Source: an uncultured Ruminococcus sp.
GTDB lineage: Bacteria > Bacillota > Clostridia > Oscillospirales > Ruminococcaceae
Assembly (NCBI GenBank): GCA_946612185.1
Contig: CAMOEP010000096.1
Location: 1-7,678, forward strand
Length of the DNA: 7,678 nt
Reading direction: 5' to 3'
The notes below the pieces were generated by a model. The model did no database searches, was not told where the DNA came from, and saw only the letters and a program-made list of their open reading frames with translations. Of the stretch, positions 1 to 6,739 are shown piece by piece. Made by a program: the position numbers and the translations under genes. Position 1 is the first letter of the stretch; each line of letters opens with the position of its first letter.

Positions 1-73
1 GTAAAAGAAACGGGCGACTTAAATAATTCCCAAAAAGTAAATGCTGTTGCCCTGCGCATTATAAAAAACTTCC
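1..73. other. Upstream flank, no assignable gene
   Basis: AT-rich sequence ahead of the promoter. A short + strand frame is open from the window edge to a TAG at 82-84, and another ends at a TAA at 24-26. Either could be the tail of an upstream gene, but neither is long enough to recognise. No convincing terminator hairpin is seen. Confidence 0.3.
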
Positions 74-102
74 TTGCTTTTTAGAGAGATATGTGTTATA
101 AT
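74..102 (+). promoter_or_regulatory. Sigma-A-type promoter of the yloU-fakA operon
   Basis: A perfect TATAAT -10 box lies at 97-102 and is preceded by TG one base upstream (94-95), giving an extended -10. A weaker -35, TTGCTT, lies at 74-79 with the optimal 17-bp spacer. Transcription would start near 108-110, leaving a short leader of about 40 nt before the ATG at 151. No hairpin or riboswitch-like structure is apparent in that leader. This is read directly from the sequence; use in the cell is inferred. Confidence 0.75.
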
Positions 103-150
103 GTATGTGTACGCTGAATATGCGATTTCCGATATAAAGGAGTGTGCTTT

Positions 151-507
151 ATGGTAACTGTTGAAAATCACATCGGCAAGATCTCTGTAACAGAAAAATA
201 TCTCAACGAGATCGTCCGCCACGCTGTCTGCGACTGCTTCGGTGTCGCTGATGTCTGCAATACTAACACTTTTCGCTCCGCCGTTTCTTCTATAACTAAA
301 GGCAGGATATTCCGCCCCAGAGGTGTCGTTATACGCACCGATAACGAGGGCGGTCTGATAATCGACCTGCATATCAAAGTGACTTATGGTACTAATATAT
401 CCGCAGCAGTAAGCAGCATTACCCACAAAGTCACTTTCGTTGTTGAGGAAGCCGTTGATATTGAGGTTCATCAGGTAAACGTATTTGTTGATGATATGAA
501 CTACTGA
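151..507 (+). CDS. yloU: Asp23/Gls24 family envelope stress protein (YloU-like)
   Basis: This is a 118-residue cytosolic protein of the Asp23/Gls24 family. Family traits visible are the opening VENHIGKISVTEKYL, the central segment GLIIDLHIKVTYG, SITHKV, and the ending VNVFVDDM, which match the usual YloU layout and length (about 115-120 aa). I chose ATG 151 because AAAGGAG (136-142) sits 8 nt before it; a GTG at 142 overlaps that ribosome binding site and is unlikely to be the start. The protein has no signal peptide or membrane segment. Asp23 relatives are linked to cell-envelope stress, but the biochemical role of YloU itself is not settled. It is the first gene of an operon with fakA, 16 bp upstream of it, an arrangement common across Bacillota. 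The partnership suggests a link to lipid or envelope homeostasis, which is an inference. Confidence 0.93.
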   Translation: MVTVENHIGKISVTEKYLNEIVRHAVCDCFGVADVCNTNTFRSAVSSITKGRIFRPRGVVIRTDNEGGLIIDLHIKVTYGTNISAAVSSITHKVTFVVEEAVDIEVHQVNVFVDDMNY

Positions 508-523
508 CAGGAGGAATTTTTTC

Positions 524-2176
524 GTGATAAACGGTTCTTTATTCAGGGACGCTGTGATAAGCGCAGCCATTACCCTCGCTAATAATAAAACTCAGGTGGA
601 CGAACTCAACGTCTACCCCGTACCCGACGGCGATACAGGTACTAATATGTCAATGACTATAGGCAATTCTGTGGACGAGCTGAAACGCCTGCCGGATAAT
701 ACCCCCATTTCCGAGGTGGCTTCTACCGCCGCTTCCGCTTTTCTCCGTGGCGCAAGAGGTAACTCCGGCGTTATCCTCTCCCTTATCTTCCGTGGTATAT
801 CCAAGGGGCTTTCCGGTCTTGACTCCGCCTCCTGCGAGGACTTCGCACGCTCCCTGGAACTGGGTGTTCAGGCGGCTTACAAGGCTGTTATGAAACCGGC
901 TGAGGGTACTATCCTTACTGTTTCACGCCTTGCTGCCGAAAAAGCAAAGGAGATCTCACTTTCAACCAACGATGATACTATCTTCTGGCAGGAGGTCTGT
1001 ACCGAAGCTGAGAAAGTCCTCGCACAGACTACTGAAATGCTCCCACAGCTTAAAAAAGCAGGGGTCGTCGATGCCGGCGGTATGGGCTTTACTATTATAA
1101 TGAAGGCTATGAAGGACGTGATCTGCGGCGGTGAGATAGCAACTCCCAATGAACCACAAAAGTCCGGCAGCGATACCGACGCTTTCCGCAGCGCTGCCAG
1201 CCAGTACGACGACGATATCACCTTTACCTACTGCACCGAGTTCATGCTCCAGAAGCATGAGAACTGCCCCGACCCATTTATGCTCCGTGCTTACCTGGAA
1301 ACTATCGGTGACTGCGTTGTCCTCGTTGACGATGATAAAATAATCAAGGTACACGTTCATACCGATAACCCCGGCAAGGCTCTCCAGAAAGCACTGGAAT
1401 TCGGCTGCTTCCTCAATGACCCTAAGCCTAAGATAGAGAATATGCGTATCCAGCACGAGAACCGTGTCAAGGAAGCTAAACAGATCGAGGAGGGATTCGC
1501 CCCCGCTCAGCCTGAAAAGGAGTTCGGATTCGTTTCCGTGGCTGCCGGTCACGGTCTGGAAGCACTCTTTACCGACTTGGGCGTTGACGTGGTAGTAAAA
1601 GGCGGTCAGACTATGAACCCCTCTACCGACGATATCCTCCGGGCTATCCTCGCTACCCCCTCAAGGACTGTTTTCGTTCTGCCTAATAATAAGAATATCA
1701 TCATGGCGGCTGAACAGGCTGTAAAACTCACCGACAAGAGCGTTTGTGTCCTCCAGACAAGGACTATCCCCCAGGGAATCGCCGCAATGATGGCTTTCGA
1801 CGACAGCGCAGACCTTGCCCAGAATCGTATAACTATGACCAAGGCATTTGAGAAGGTGTCCACCGGTCTTATCACTTTCGCTGCCCGTAACTCCGAGTTC
1901 GAGGGTCACTCTATCAAAGAGGGCGAGATACTTGCCCTTGATAACGGTAAACTTGCCTTCACCGAAAAGGACATCAACAAGGCTACCCTCAAACTGGTCA
2001 AAAGCCTCGCCAAGCGCAACGCCAGCTACGTTACCATGATCTACGGCGCTGACGTTACCGAGGAAAACGCCGAGCAGATGCAGCAGCTTATCCAGTCCAA
2101 GCTCAGCGACAAGATCGAGGTAATGATGATTAACGGCGGTCAGCCCGTCTACTACTACATCATCTCCGTAGAATAG
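524..2176 (+). CDS. fakA: Fatty acid kinase catalytic subunit FakA (DAK2/DhaL domain protein, YloV)
   Basis: FakA phosphorylates fatty acids bound to a FakB carrier, using ATP, and feeds acyl-phosphate to phospholipid synthesis. The 550-aa length matches the family (about 550). Residues 1-200 are a DhaL-type nucleotide-binding domain: NVYPVPDGDTGTNM at 29-42 carries Mg-binding aspartates (D35, D37), RGARGNSG lies at 75-82, and VVDAGGMGF at 181-189. The middle domain (about 226-310) has YCTEF (C237) and KVHVHTDNPG (H277, H279); from memory the equivalent Cys/His residues bind zinc in the Staphylococcus enzyme. The C-terminal DegV-like part (about 330-550) has GGQTMNPSTDD at 360-370 and VLPNNKNI, and ends in the family-typical VYYYIISVE. 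The start is GTG 524, with AGGAGG at 509-514 and 9-nt spacing. The gene is downstream of yloU and surely cotranscribed with it. No fakB, recG or other usual neighbour follows; convergent lipoprotein genes do. The protein is intact and the call is secure at family level. Confidence 0.95.
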   Translation: MINGSLFRDAVISAAITLANNKTQVDELNVYPVPDGDTGTNMSMTIGNSVDELKRLPDNTPISEVASTAASAFLRGARGNSGVILSLIFRGISKGLSGLDSASCEDFARSLELGVQAAYKAVMKPAEGTILTVSRLAAEKAKEISLSTNDDTIFWQEVCTEAEKVLAQTTEMLPQLKKAGVVDAGGMGFTIIMKAMKDVICGGEIATPNEPQKSGSDTDAFRSAASQYDDDITFTYCTEFMLQKHENCPDPFMLRAYLETIGDCVVLVDDDKIIKVHVHTDNPGKALQKALEFGCFLNDPKPKIENMRIQHENRVKEAKQIEEGFAPAQPEKEFGFVSVAAGHGLEALFTDLGVDVVVKGGQTMNPSTDDILRAILATPSRTVFVLPNNKNIIMAAEQAVKLTDKSVCVLQTRTIPQGIAAMMAFDDSADLAQNRITMTKAFEKVSTGLITFAARNSEFEGHSIKEGEILALDNGKLAFTEKDINKATLKLVKSLAKRNASYVTMIYGADVTEENAEQMQQLIQSKLSDKIEVMMINGGQPVYYYIISVE

Positions 2177-2179
2177 CAT

Positions 2180-2271
2180 GGGCGCTGCCCCTGCACCCCG
2201 GCAGGACTCTGTCCTGCACCTGCAAGGGGCGCTGCCACTTGACCCCGGCAGGGCGCTGCCCTGCACCTGCA
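2180..2271 (+). repeat. Tandem pair of 45-nt GC-rich repeat units
   Basis: Two copies, 2180-2224 and 2227-2271, align without gaps at 39 of 45 positions and are separated by 2 nt. Each begins GGGCGCTGCC, has ACCCCGGCAGG in the middle and ends CCTGCACCTGCA. The first copy starts only 3 nt after the fakA stop. A third, inverted copy lies at 2440-2486. The base composition differs strongly from the AT-rich centre of the junction. There is no protein-coding role on this strand. Confidence 0.85.
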
Positions 2272-2315
2272 CGCTTTTATGAAAAGCGTGGGAAAAAATA
2301 TTTGTGTGGAATTAC

Positions 2316-2351
2316 GTTCCCCGGTACTTTACAGTATTGGGGAACTTTTTT
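2316..2351 (+). terminator. Rho-independent terminator for the yloU-fakA operon
   Basis: A 13-bp uninterrupted stem pairs 2316-2328 (GTTCCCCGGTACT) with 2333-2345 (AGTATTGGGGAAC). It includes two G-U pairs and closes on a 4-nt TTAC loop. Six T residues follow immediately (2346-2351). It lies about 140 nt after the fakA stop, inside the composite repeat. The opposite strand lacks a T run, so it should work only on + strand transcripts. Confidence 0.82.
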
Positions 2352-2363
2352 GTGCAGAAAATT

Positions 2364-2393
2364 GCTCCCCATGAAGAAATACTTCCGGGGAGT
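2364..2393 (-). terminator. Probable terminator for the lipoprotein operon
   Basis: The CTCCCC at 2365-2370 pairs with GGGGAG at 2387-2392, with an outer G-U pair. Inside it GAAG (2373-2376) pairs with CTTC (2382-2385) across small asymmetric bulges. Read on the - strand, the hairpin begins about 13 nt after the lipoprotein stop and is followed by CAATTTTC, a short T4 run. Position and polarity fit a terminator; the weak T run makes it less sure than the + strand one. Confidence 0.5.
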
Positions 2394-2406
2394 GGTCAAA
2401 ACAACA

Positions 2407-3810
2407 TCAATTTATTTTCCCACGCTTTTCTAAAAAGCGTGCGGGTGCAGGGGCAGCGCCCATGCCGGGGTCAAGGGGCAGAGCCCCTTGTATGGTAGAT
2501 ACGGTGATGAAACCGTCGCCACGGCGGCAAATGGAGTGGTGACCGGTATCTTTGATAGAGCCATCGTCTAAAACGTAGGTGTCGGAGATGTCGTCGGTGA
2601 AAGCACCACCGTCGCTGATGCTGAGAACGCCGGAACAGATAACCGGGTCAAGGCAGGTGTCGGGAACGGTGAATGACTGCCCCAGATCTGGAATGAAGTA
2701 ATTCATAAAGAAAGCCCAGTCGGACTTCTGCACCATAACGCCGTCACCGAAGGGAATGACAATGTTGCCGATAGAGGAAATGTCGGATATATAGCGCTCC
2801 ATGCGGTTCAGGTCGTAGGTGTAGAGATAGGTATTTTCATAGCCGGAGAACTTTTCCTGACGGGTGACGTAGACCCGGTCATCAGCGGCGGCGACGATAT
2901 TTCCACGAATGGAAGTGGAGATGCGGCAGTTGTCGCTTTCCATTACTAAAGTGCGCTCCTTGGACTTACTTTGCGCCCAGAACGTTCCGCCGCCGTAGCA
3001 AATATACTGACCATTGGTGGTGAAGATGCTGTTCATTTCCCCGGTGTCCGGGTCGAACTCCCAGGCAGTTGCGCTCTCATTATCCTGACTTCTGCAATAG
3101 AGTTTATCCGTGGAAATATCGAGGAAATCCAAAACAAAAACCTCCTCGTTCAGTTTCTCGATGCCCTCAGAAGTGATACGGCAAAGGTTTTGGCGGTAAC
3201 TTGTCTCGCCCTTTTTTATGAAGCTGATAATACCGTAAAGTTCGCCACGGCAAATCCTTAATTCGTCTACACGAAGCCCCTCGTCGATAGATGAGTAGTG
3301 GTAAACTTCCCGGACATTTTCGCCGGAGGTGTCGCAGGTATAGAAGCCCATATCGTGGCTTTCCTCATTACAAATGTTGTCGAAGTCCAGGGCGATGCAG
3401 ATAGTATCACCGAATCTGGCGGCAAACTTGCTATAGCCCCAGCAGGGATTTTCGCAGAAGTCGGTGTAGTAGTCAATGTCAAACTGTGTACTGTATGCGT
3501 ATTCCGGCAGGAAATCCCGGCGGACATCTTCCGCTTTACATGGCGAAATATAGCCGTCTGTGATGAAATTATCTATCTTTATCTTCTCTATATCAAGCGG
3601 GATACTCTCCCCCTGTCCGGAACGGCGCAGGTTCACATTTATGTCGGTGAAGTCCTGGTCGGTGTACTCCCGGAAAGAATCCGGGGCAGTAGTTTCGACA
3701 GCGGTATCGCCGCCGTCCGGGGGAACTTCCTCCTCCACCGGCTTATTCTTGCTGCACGAAGCGGTCATAAGCAAAGCCGCCGCAGAAATTATGGTAAAAA
3801 ATTTTTTCAT
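2407..3810 (-). CDS. Lipoprotein, tandem paralog 4 (repeat-derived C-terminus)
   Basis: This is a 467-aa secreted lipoprotein of unrecognised family. The signal peptide is MKKFF plus a hydrophobic core, with a probable lipidated C19 in TASC (Thr rather than the usual Leu at -3). An acidic, disordered linker (about 20-48) leads to T50-D-Q-D-F-T-D-I57, a motif shared with the neighbouring paralogs, and to ISPCKAE, shared with the 5357-6727 gene. A DPDTGEM turn near residue 253 and a late YTYDLNRMERYISDIS segment also match the paralogs and suggest beta-propeller-like blades. The start is fixed by AAGGAGG (3819-3825 on the + strand), 8 nt before ATG. It is the last gene of the array. Residues 441-467 (from QGALPLDPG to the end) are encoded by the intergenic repeat, which also supplies the stop codon; the native C-terminus, expected to resemble the IYLFN-like endings of its siblings, seems to have been replaced. 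Whether the protein still folds is unknown. Confidence 0.85.
   Translation of the reverse strand: MKKFFTIISAAALLMTASCSKNKPVEEEVPPDGGDTAVETTAPDSFREYTDQDFTDINVNLRRSGQGESIPLDIEKIKIDNFITDGYISPCKAEDVRRDFLPEYAYSTQFDIDYYTDFCENPCWGYSKFAARFGDTICIALDFDNICNEESHDMGFYTCDTSGENVREVYHYSSIDEGLRVDELRICRGELYGIISFIKKGETSYRQNLCRITSEGIEKLNEEVFVLDFLDISTDKLYCRSQDNESATAWEFDPDTGEMNSIFTTNGQYICYGGGTFWAQSKSKERTLVMESDNCRISTSIRGNIVAAADDRVYVTRQEKFSGYENTYLYTYDLNRMERYISDISSIGNIVIPFGDGVMVQKSDWAFFMNYFIPDLGQSFTVPDTCLDPVICSGVLSISDGGAFTDDISDTYVLDDGSIKDTGHHSICRRGDGFITVSTIQGALPLDPGMGAAPAPARFLEKRGKIN
2440..2486 (-). repeat. Third, inverted copy of the GC-rich repeat unit
   Basis: On the - strand this 47-nt stretch matches the 2227-2271 unit with two single-base insertions and a few substitutions. 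It shares GACCCCGGCA, GGGCGCTGCCC and TGCACC. It lies within the lipoprotein reading frame and is translated there as part of the Pro/Ala-rich tail (ALPLDPGMGAAPAPA). Confidence 0.8.
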
Positions 3811-3829
3811 TAGCTGAACCTCCTTGCGG

Positions 3830-3866
3830 GAGTTTTCAACATAGTTATCAGGAATGTTGAAAACTC
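3830..3866 (-). promoter_or_regulatory. Intercistronic stem-loop between two lipoprotein genes
   Basis: A perfect 13-bp inverted repeat pairs 3830-3842 (GAGTTTTCAACAT) with 3854-3866 (ATGTTGAAAACTC) around an 11-nt loop. On the - strand mRNA it starts inside the TGA stop of the upstream gene (3865-3867) and ends 4 nt before the AAGGAGG of the next gene. There is no T run after it, so it is not a standard terminator. It could stabilise or be a processing point for the mRNA, modulate translation of the downstream gene, or be a protein-binding palindrome. The structure is seen; the role is inferred. Confidence 0.65.
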
Positions 3867-5238
3867 ACTTGTTAAACAGGTAGATAGTATCGGAGTTCTT
3901 CTGGTCGAAAGTATAGCAGGATATCGCCGTCATACCGCCGCCTGTAGCCGTATTTACGATCATAACAGGAGTGGGTTCAAGGCGGACAGCCATTCCCAGT
4001 ACCGGGATAACGTAGAACCAGCCCTTGAGGTTCTCATCGCCGTTATGAAGCACGAAATTGCGTCCCACCGGCGTACTCATCATAGGCAGACCGGAGATGT
4101 CCATGATTATGCGCTGACGCTTTTCAATGTCGTAGGTGTAGAGGGTAAGGGGAGTTTCGTTATTCCTGTGACAGCCGAAAATAGCGCAGGACTTATCGCC
4201 GGCAAAGTACTGTAAATTGGCTTCATTTGGCGAAATAGCATAGTTATCGGTGTGTATGGTCAGGAATGAATCATAACTCTCATTATCGGCATAGCCTTCC
4301 ATAATAGCCACGCCATCAGGATAGTTCTGAACGTAGCCGATAAGACTGTCGGTGGGATTTTCATCATCGTAGTATTCGCCGGTATATTCATATGTTTTAC
4401 CGGTGTATATCAACTTTGAAGCGCCGGTCTGCGGGTCTATCTGAGTTATCTCATACTCCGGAAAGCCATAGAAACTTCCTTCCTCATCTACCTCGGTGAT
4501 AAAATGCTGAACGGTCAGCTTATCAGGAAGTGCCTCATAAACACCGCCCTGACCGATCTCATAAAGCAGTTTGGATTCTCCGCTTTCAGGGTCGATAGTT
4601 GCAAGGTAGGTGGTCTGAGTTTCGACATGAACATAAGTGCCTATCAGTTTACCGCCGCTGTAGGCAAGCTGGAACGGGATATCCTTGTTCATATCGTTGT
4701 TTGAATATATCTCCCTGCTGCTGCCGGAAGCGATATCGTAGGCGATTATCTTTTGCACTGACTCGCTGAGAACATCAAGCCAGAGAGTAGTACCGTCGGT
4801 GGCGAATGAAAAAATCTCGCCGCCTATTTCTTCTTCCGGGAAAGTGAGTTTCTGACAGCCGGGAACTTCTGTATAATCGACGATATTCAGGTTCATTTTA
4901 ATGTCGGTGAACTCCTCAGTATCTACTTCCTCGCCTTCGGGTTCGGAATTAAAAGCGCCCTCGAACTCCTGCGGTTCGGAGGAAGTTCCGGTGTTTTCGG
5001 CGGTAGTTTCAGCGGAAGCGGTGGAAGATTCAGCGGCAGCAGTTGAAGTCTGTGCAGTTGAAACGGCAGAAGCGTTGGTAGTTCCGGCAGCGGCGGTAGT
5101 TTCCTGTGCAGTATCAGTTTCAGCCGAAGTGGAAATCTCCGGTACATCGGGTGTAACGCTTGAATCCTTGTTATCTCCGCAGGCGGAAAGTGACGCAAGG
5201 AGTGCAGTAGTTAAAATAATTGCAAAGAACTTTTTCAT
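3865..5238 (-). CDS. Lipoprotein, tandem paralog 3, with long Ser/Thr/Ala linker
   Basis: This is a 457-aa secreted lipoprotein with no recognised family name. The signal peptide MKKFFAIIL ends in a canonical lipobox LSAC with lipidated C20. Residues about 25-105 form an unusually long low-complexity linker rich in Ser, Thr, Ala and Glu, likely a disordered spacer lifting the domain off the membrane through the cell wall. The paralog motif follows as D106-T-E-E-F-T-D-I113-K-M-N. The body has DPESGESKLLYE (about 216) and DPQTGASKLIYTG (about 268) turns, typical of beta-propeller blades, and the late YTYDIEKRQRIIMDISG segment. It ends in TIYLFNK. The start is supported only by a modest AGAGGG 8 nt upstream. 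A MITE-like element lies between it and the upstream gene, and a stem-loop overlaps its stop. Ligand-binding or sensory roles are possible but unproven. Confidence 0.88.
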   Translation of the reverse strand: MKKFFAIILTTALLASLSACGDNKDSSVTPDVPEISTSAETDTAQETTAAAGTTNASAVSTAQTSTAAAESSTASAETTAENTGTSSEPQEFEGAFNSEPEGEEVDTEEFTDIKMNLNIVDYTEVPGCQKLTFPEEEIGGEIFSFATDGTTLWLDVLSESVQKIIAYDIASGSSREIYSNNDMNKDIPFQLAYSGGKLIGTYVHVETQTTYLATIDPESGESKLLYEIGQGGVYEALPDKLTVQHFITEVDEEGSFYGFPEYEITQIDPQTGASKLIYTGKTYEYTGEYYDDENPTDSLIGYVQNYPDGVAIMEGYADNESYDSFLTIHTDNYAISPNEANLQYFAGDKSCAIFGCHRNNETPLTLYTYDIEKRQRIIMDISGLPMMSTPVGRNFVLHNGDENLKGWFYVIPVLGMAVRLEPTPVMIVNTATGGGMTAISCYTFDQKNSDTIYLFNK

Positions 5239-5262
5239 AAATATATCCCTCTCATGAATTTA

Positions 5263-5355
5263 GGCAACACCGCACAGAGATTGTGGTGCAGATGCCGTAA
5301 AATATGCAAGCAGATGTGCCGCAAAGCCGTCAGGCGGTCTTTGTGCGGTGTTGCC
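5263..5355. mobile_element. 93-bp MITE-like element with terminal inverted repeats and TTTA duplication
   Basis: The ends are 18-bp inverted repeats matching at 17 positions: 5263-5280 reads GGCAACACCGCACAGAGA, and the complement of 5338-5355 reads GGCAACACCGCACAAAGA. Both ends are flanked by a direct TTTA (5259-5262 and 5356-5359), the mark expected of a target duplication. No protein is encoded. The right TTTA contains the TAA stop (- strand) of the upstream lipoprotein gene. Similar sequences are, from memory, dispersed in Ruminococcus-like genomes. A - strand frame across it yields a spurious 73-aa peptide that should not be annotated. Confidence 0.78.
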
Positions 5356-5356
5356 T

Positions 5357-6727
5357 TTAATATGTGAACCAATAAAGCATACCTCGATTTTCACGGCTGA
5401 CTCCGGTTGAAACAGTGCCATAGTAATACTCCACCGGTTCGGCGTACTCGTCCCAGAAAGCAGCCCCATGTGTACTGGCATTGATTATAGGCGAATTGAA
5501 TCGTCCTATGCGGTAAGCGGTGGCACGTTCAGGCACGATATAGAAGACGGGAGACTTGTAGTTTGCACCGCCTCCACCCAGTGCGCTGAGTATACCGTTT
5601 CCGGCAGCCTGATAGTTATGACCGTAGCCGTCCATGTTTGAAACGGTACACTCCATTTTCTTAGTATCATAAATACTAAGGGTGTATGAATTTGTATAAG
5701 CGATACTCTGGTCATTGCTGAGAACGTAAACCTTATCCCCCACAACATTGTTATAAATCCCGAACTTATCCAGTTTCAGGGCGAAGTCATCGCCTGTTAT
5801 GGTCATATCGTTGTTATCATGGTTGACTGTTATCATTCCGTTATTGGTATAGCCGAAAATATAATCGTTGGTGCGAAGTATCTCCTCCATTTCCAGAGTA
5901 TCCGGGTCGAGGGTGGAGTAGACCCATTCCCGTTCCGGATTCTCCGGGTCAGTGCCGGGAATTTCCTCATCGTGTGCAAGAACGATCTTGCCGTCTATCT
6001 CCGAACCGTTCAGGTGATCCTGGCATCTGATAAGTTCCGTGAGTTCACCGGTTTCCTGGTTGATCTCATAGATAACCGTGCCGTCATTCTCGTGTATCTC
6101 CATGCCGGCAGCGTCCTTGGTCAGCTTGAATGTACTCATGCCGATAAGCAGTCTGCCGGCGCATAACATGAACTGAGAATCATAGTTGTAGTTGCTGGTA
6201 TCTGCATCTGAAAACTCATGCAGTTCTTTCAGTTCACCGCTGGCGATGTCGTAGGAGAATATCGACCAGTCGTGCATACCGTAGCAGAAATCATCATAAT
6301 CCACGCCGATAAACAGCTTGTCCTCAGTGGGAAGAACCCGGAAAACCTTGCCCTCATAGGGAGTATCCGCAAGCTTGTTGTAATTATCCTCGATCTCCTT
6401 CTGCATCTCCGGGTTACCGGTTACGTAAATATTGAAATGCTTCTCTCTCTCACCCTCGGCTTTGCAGGGCGATAAGCGCTCATCGAAATCCAGGGTAGAC
6501 AAGTCAAGTTCGTGAAGCTGTAGGGGCGGTGGGTCGTCAGTCGAGGTGATATTCAGGGTGATGGTCTTAAAGTCCTCATCAGTAAGCTGACGTATCGCCT
6601 TTTCGGTGACTGGTTCGGATATGCCGATATCGTTTTCGGTGATATTCTCGCTGTCGTTGGTAGTAGTTTCCTGACAGCCGGTAAGCATAAGCGCCGCCGC
6701 CAGTGCAAAAGCAAAATGTTTCCTCAT
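5357..6727 (-). CDS. Lipoprotein, tandem paralog 2
   Basis: This is a 456-aa secreted lipoprotein of unrecognised family. The signal peptide MRKHFAFALAAALM ends in the canonical lipobox LTGC with lipidated C18, followed by a polar Thr/Asn/Glu linker. The array motif T49-D-E-D-F-K-T-I56-T-L-N and then LSPCKAEGERE make it the closest relative of the 2407-3810 protein. Blade-like turns include NQETGELTELI (about 224) and DPDTLEMEEIL (about 273). The late shared segment is SIYDTKKMECTVSNMDG. It ends GMLYWFTY. The start is well fixed: AAGGAGG overlaps the last base of the upstream gene's TAA and lies 6 nt before ATG, giving a 12-bp gap, so the two genes are cotranscribed and likely translationally coupled. 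Its own stop lies in the TTTA duplication of the adjacent MITE-like element, so the insertion left the protein intact. Confidence 0.88.
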   Translation of the reverse strand: MRKHFAFALAAALMLTGCQETTTNDSENITENDIGISEPVTEKAIRQLTDEDFKTITLNITSTDDPPPLQLHELDLSTLDFDERLSPCKAEGEREKHFNIYVTGNPEMQKEIEDNYNKLADTPYEGKVFRVLPTEDKLFIGVDYDDFCYGMHDWSIFSYDIASGELKELHEFSDADTSNYNYDSQFMLCAGRLLIGMSTFKLTKDAAGMEIHENDGTVIYEINQETGELTELIRCQDHLNGSEIDGKIVLAHDEEIPGTDPENPEREWVYSTLDPDTLEMEEILRTNDYIFGYTNNGMITVNHDNNDMTITGDDFALKLDKFGIYNNVVGDKVYVLSNDQSIAYTNSYTLSIYDTKKMECTVSNMDGYGHNYQAAGNGILSALGGGGANYKSPVFYIVPERATAYRIGRFNSPIINASTHGAAFWDEYAEPVEYYYGTVSTGVSRENRGMLYWFTY

Positions 6728-6739
6728 AGTACCCCTCCT

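Larger units (their letters stand above)
2223..2490. repeat. Composite inverted-repeat element between convergent genes (MITE-like)
   Basis: The left arm (about 2223-2303) and the reverse complement of the right arm (about 2406-2490) match over some 80 nt, with only a few substitutions and single-base indels. Each arm consists of one GC-rich repeat unit followed by a 9-bp hairpin, CACGCTTTT/AAAAGCGTG with a 3-nt loop (2270-2290 and 2421-2441), then GGG and an A-rich run. The centre (about 2304-2405) is unrelated, AT-richer, and holds two further hairpins. No transposase is encoded and no clear target duplication was found, so it could be a non-autonomous mobile element or an expanded intergenic repeat. 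Its right arm lies inside the 3' end of the neighbouring lipoprotein gene. Confidence 0.75.

Noticed and set aside
142..150. GTG at 142 as the yloU start
   Set aside because: It overlaps the AAAGGAG ribosome binding site; ATG 151 has ideal spacing and gives the family-typical N-terminus.
19..570. Long - strand frame (183 codons) across the yloU gene
   Set aside because: It runs antisense to a clearly recognised Asp23-family gene, has no ribosome binding site or recognisable domain, and is explained by the codon bias of the real gene.
962..2272. Long - strand frames opposite fakA (962-1552 and 1661-2272)
   Set aside because: They are antisense to an intact, full-length FakA with all family motifs. 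No signal peptide, ribosome binding site or known family is visible.
2239..2498. Two short + strand frames of 64 codons in the intergenic repeat
   Set aside because: They are translations of repeat DNA that recur in mirrored form on the other strand, with no ribosome binding site.
5281..5337. Possible promoter for paralog 3 inside the MITE-like element (TTGCAT-like -35 on the - strand)
   Set aside because: No acceptable -10 lies at the right distance, so an internal promoter is not supported.
5260..5481. 73-codon - strand frame over the MITE-like element
   Set aside because: Half of it is the element and half is antisense-frame overlap with the 3' end of lipoprotein paralog 2. This kind of peptide arises wherever the element lands.
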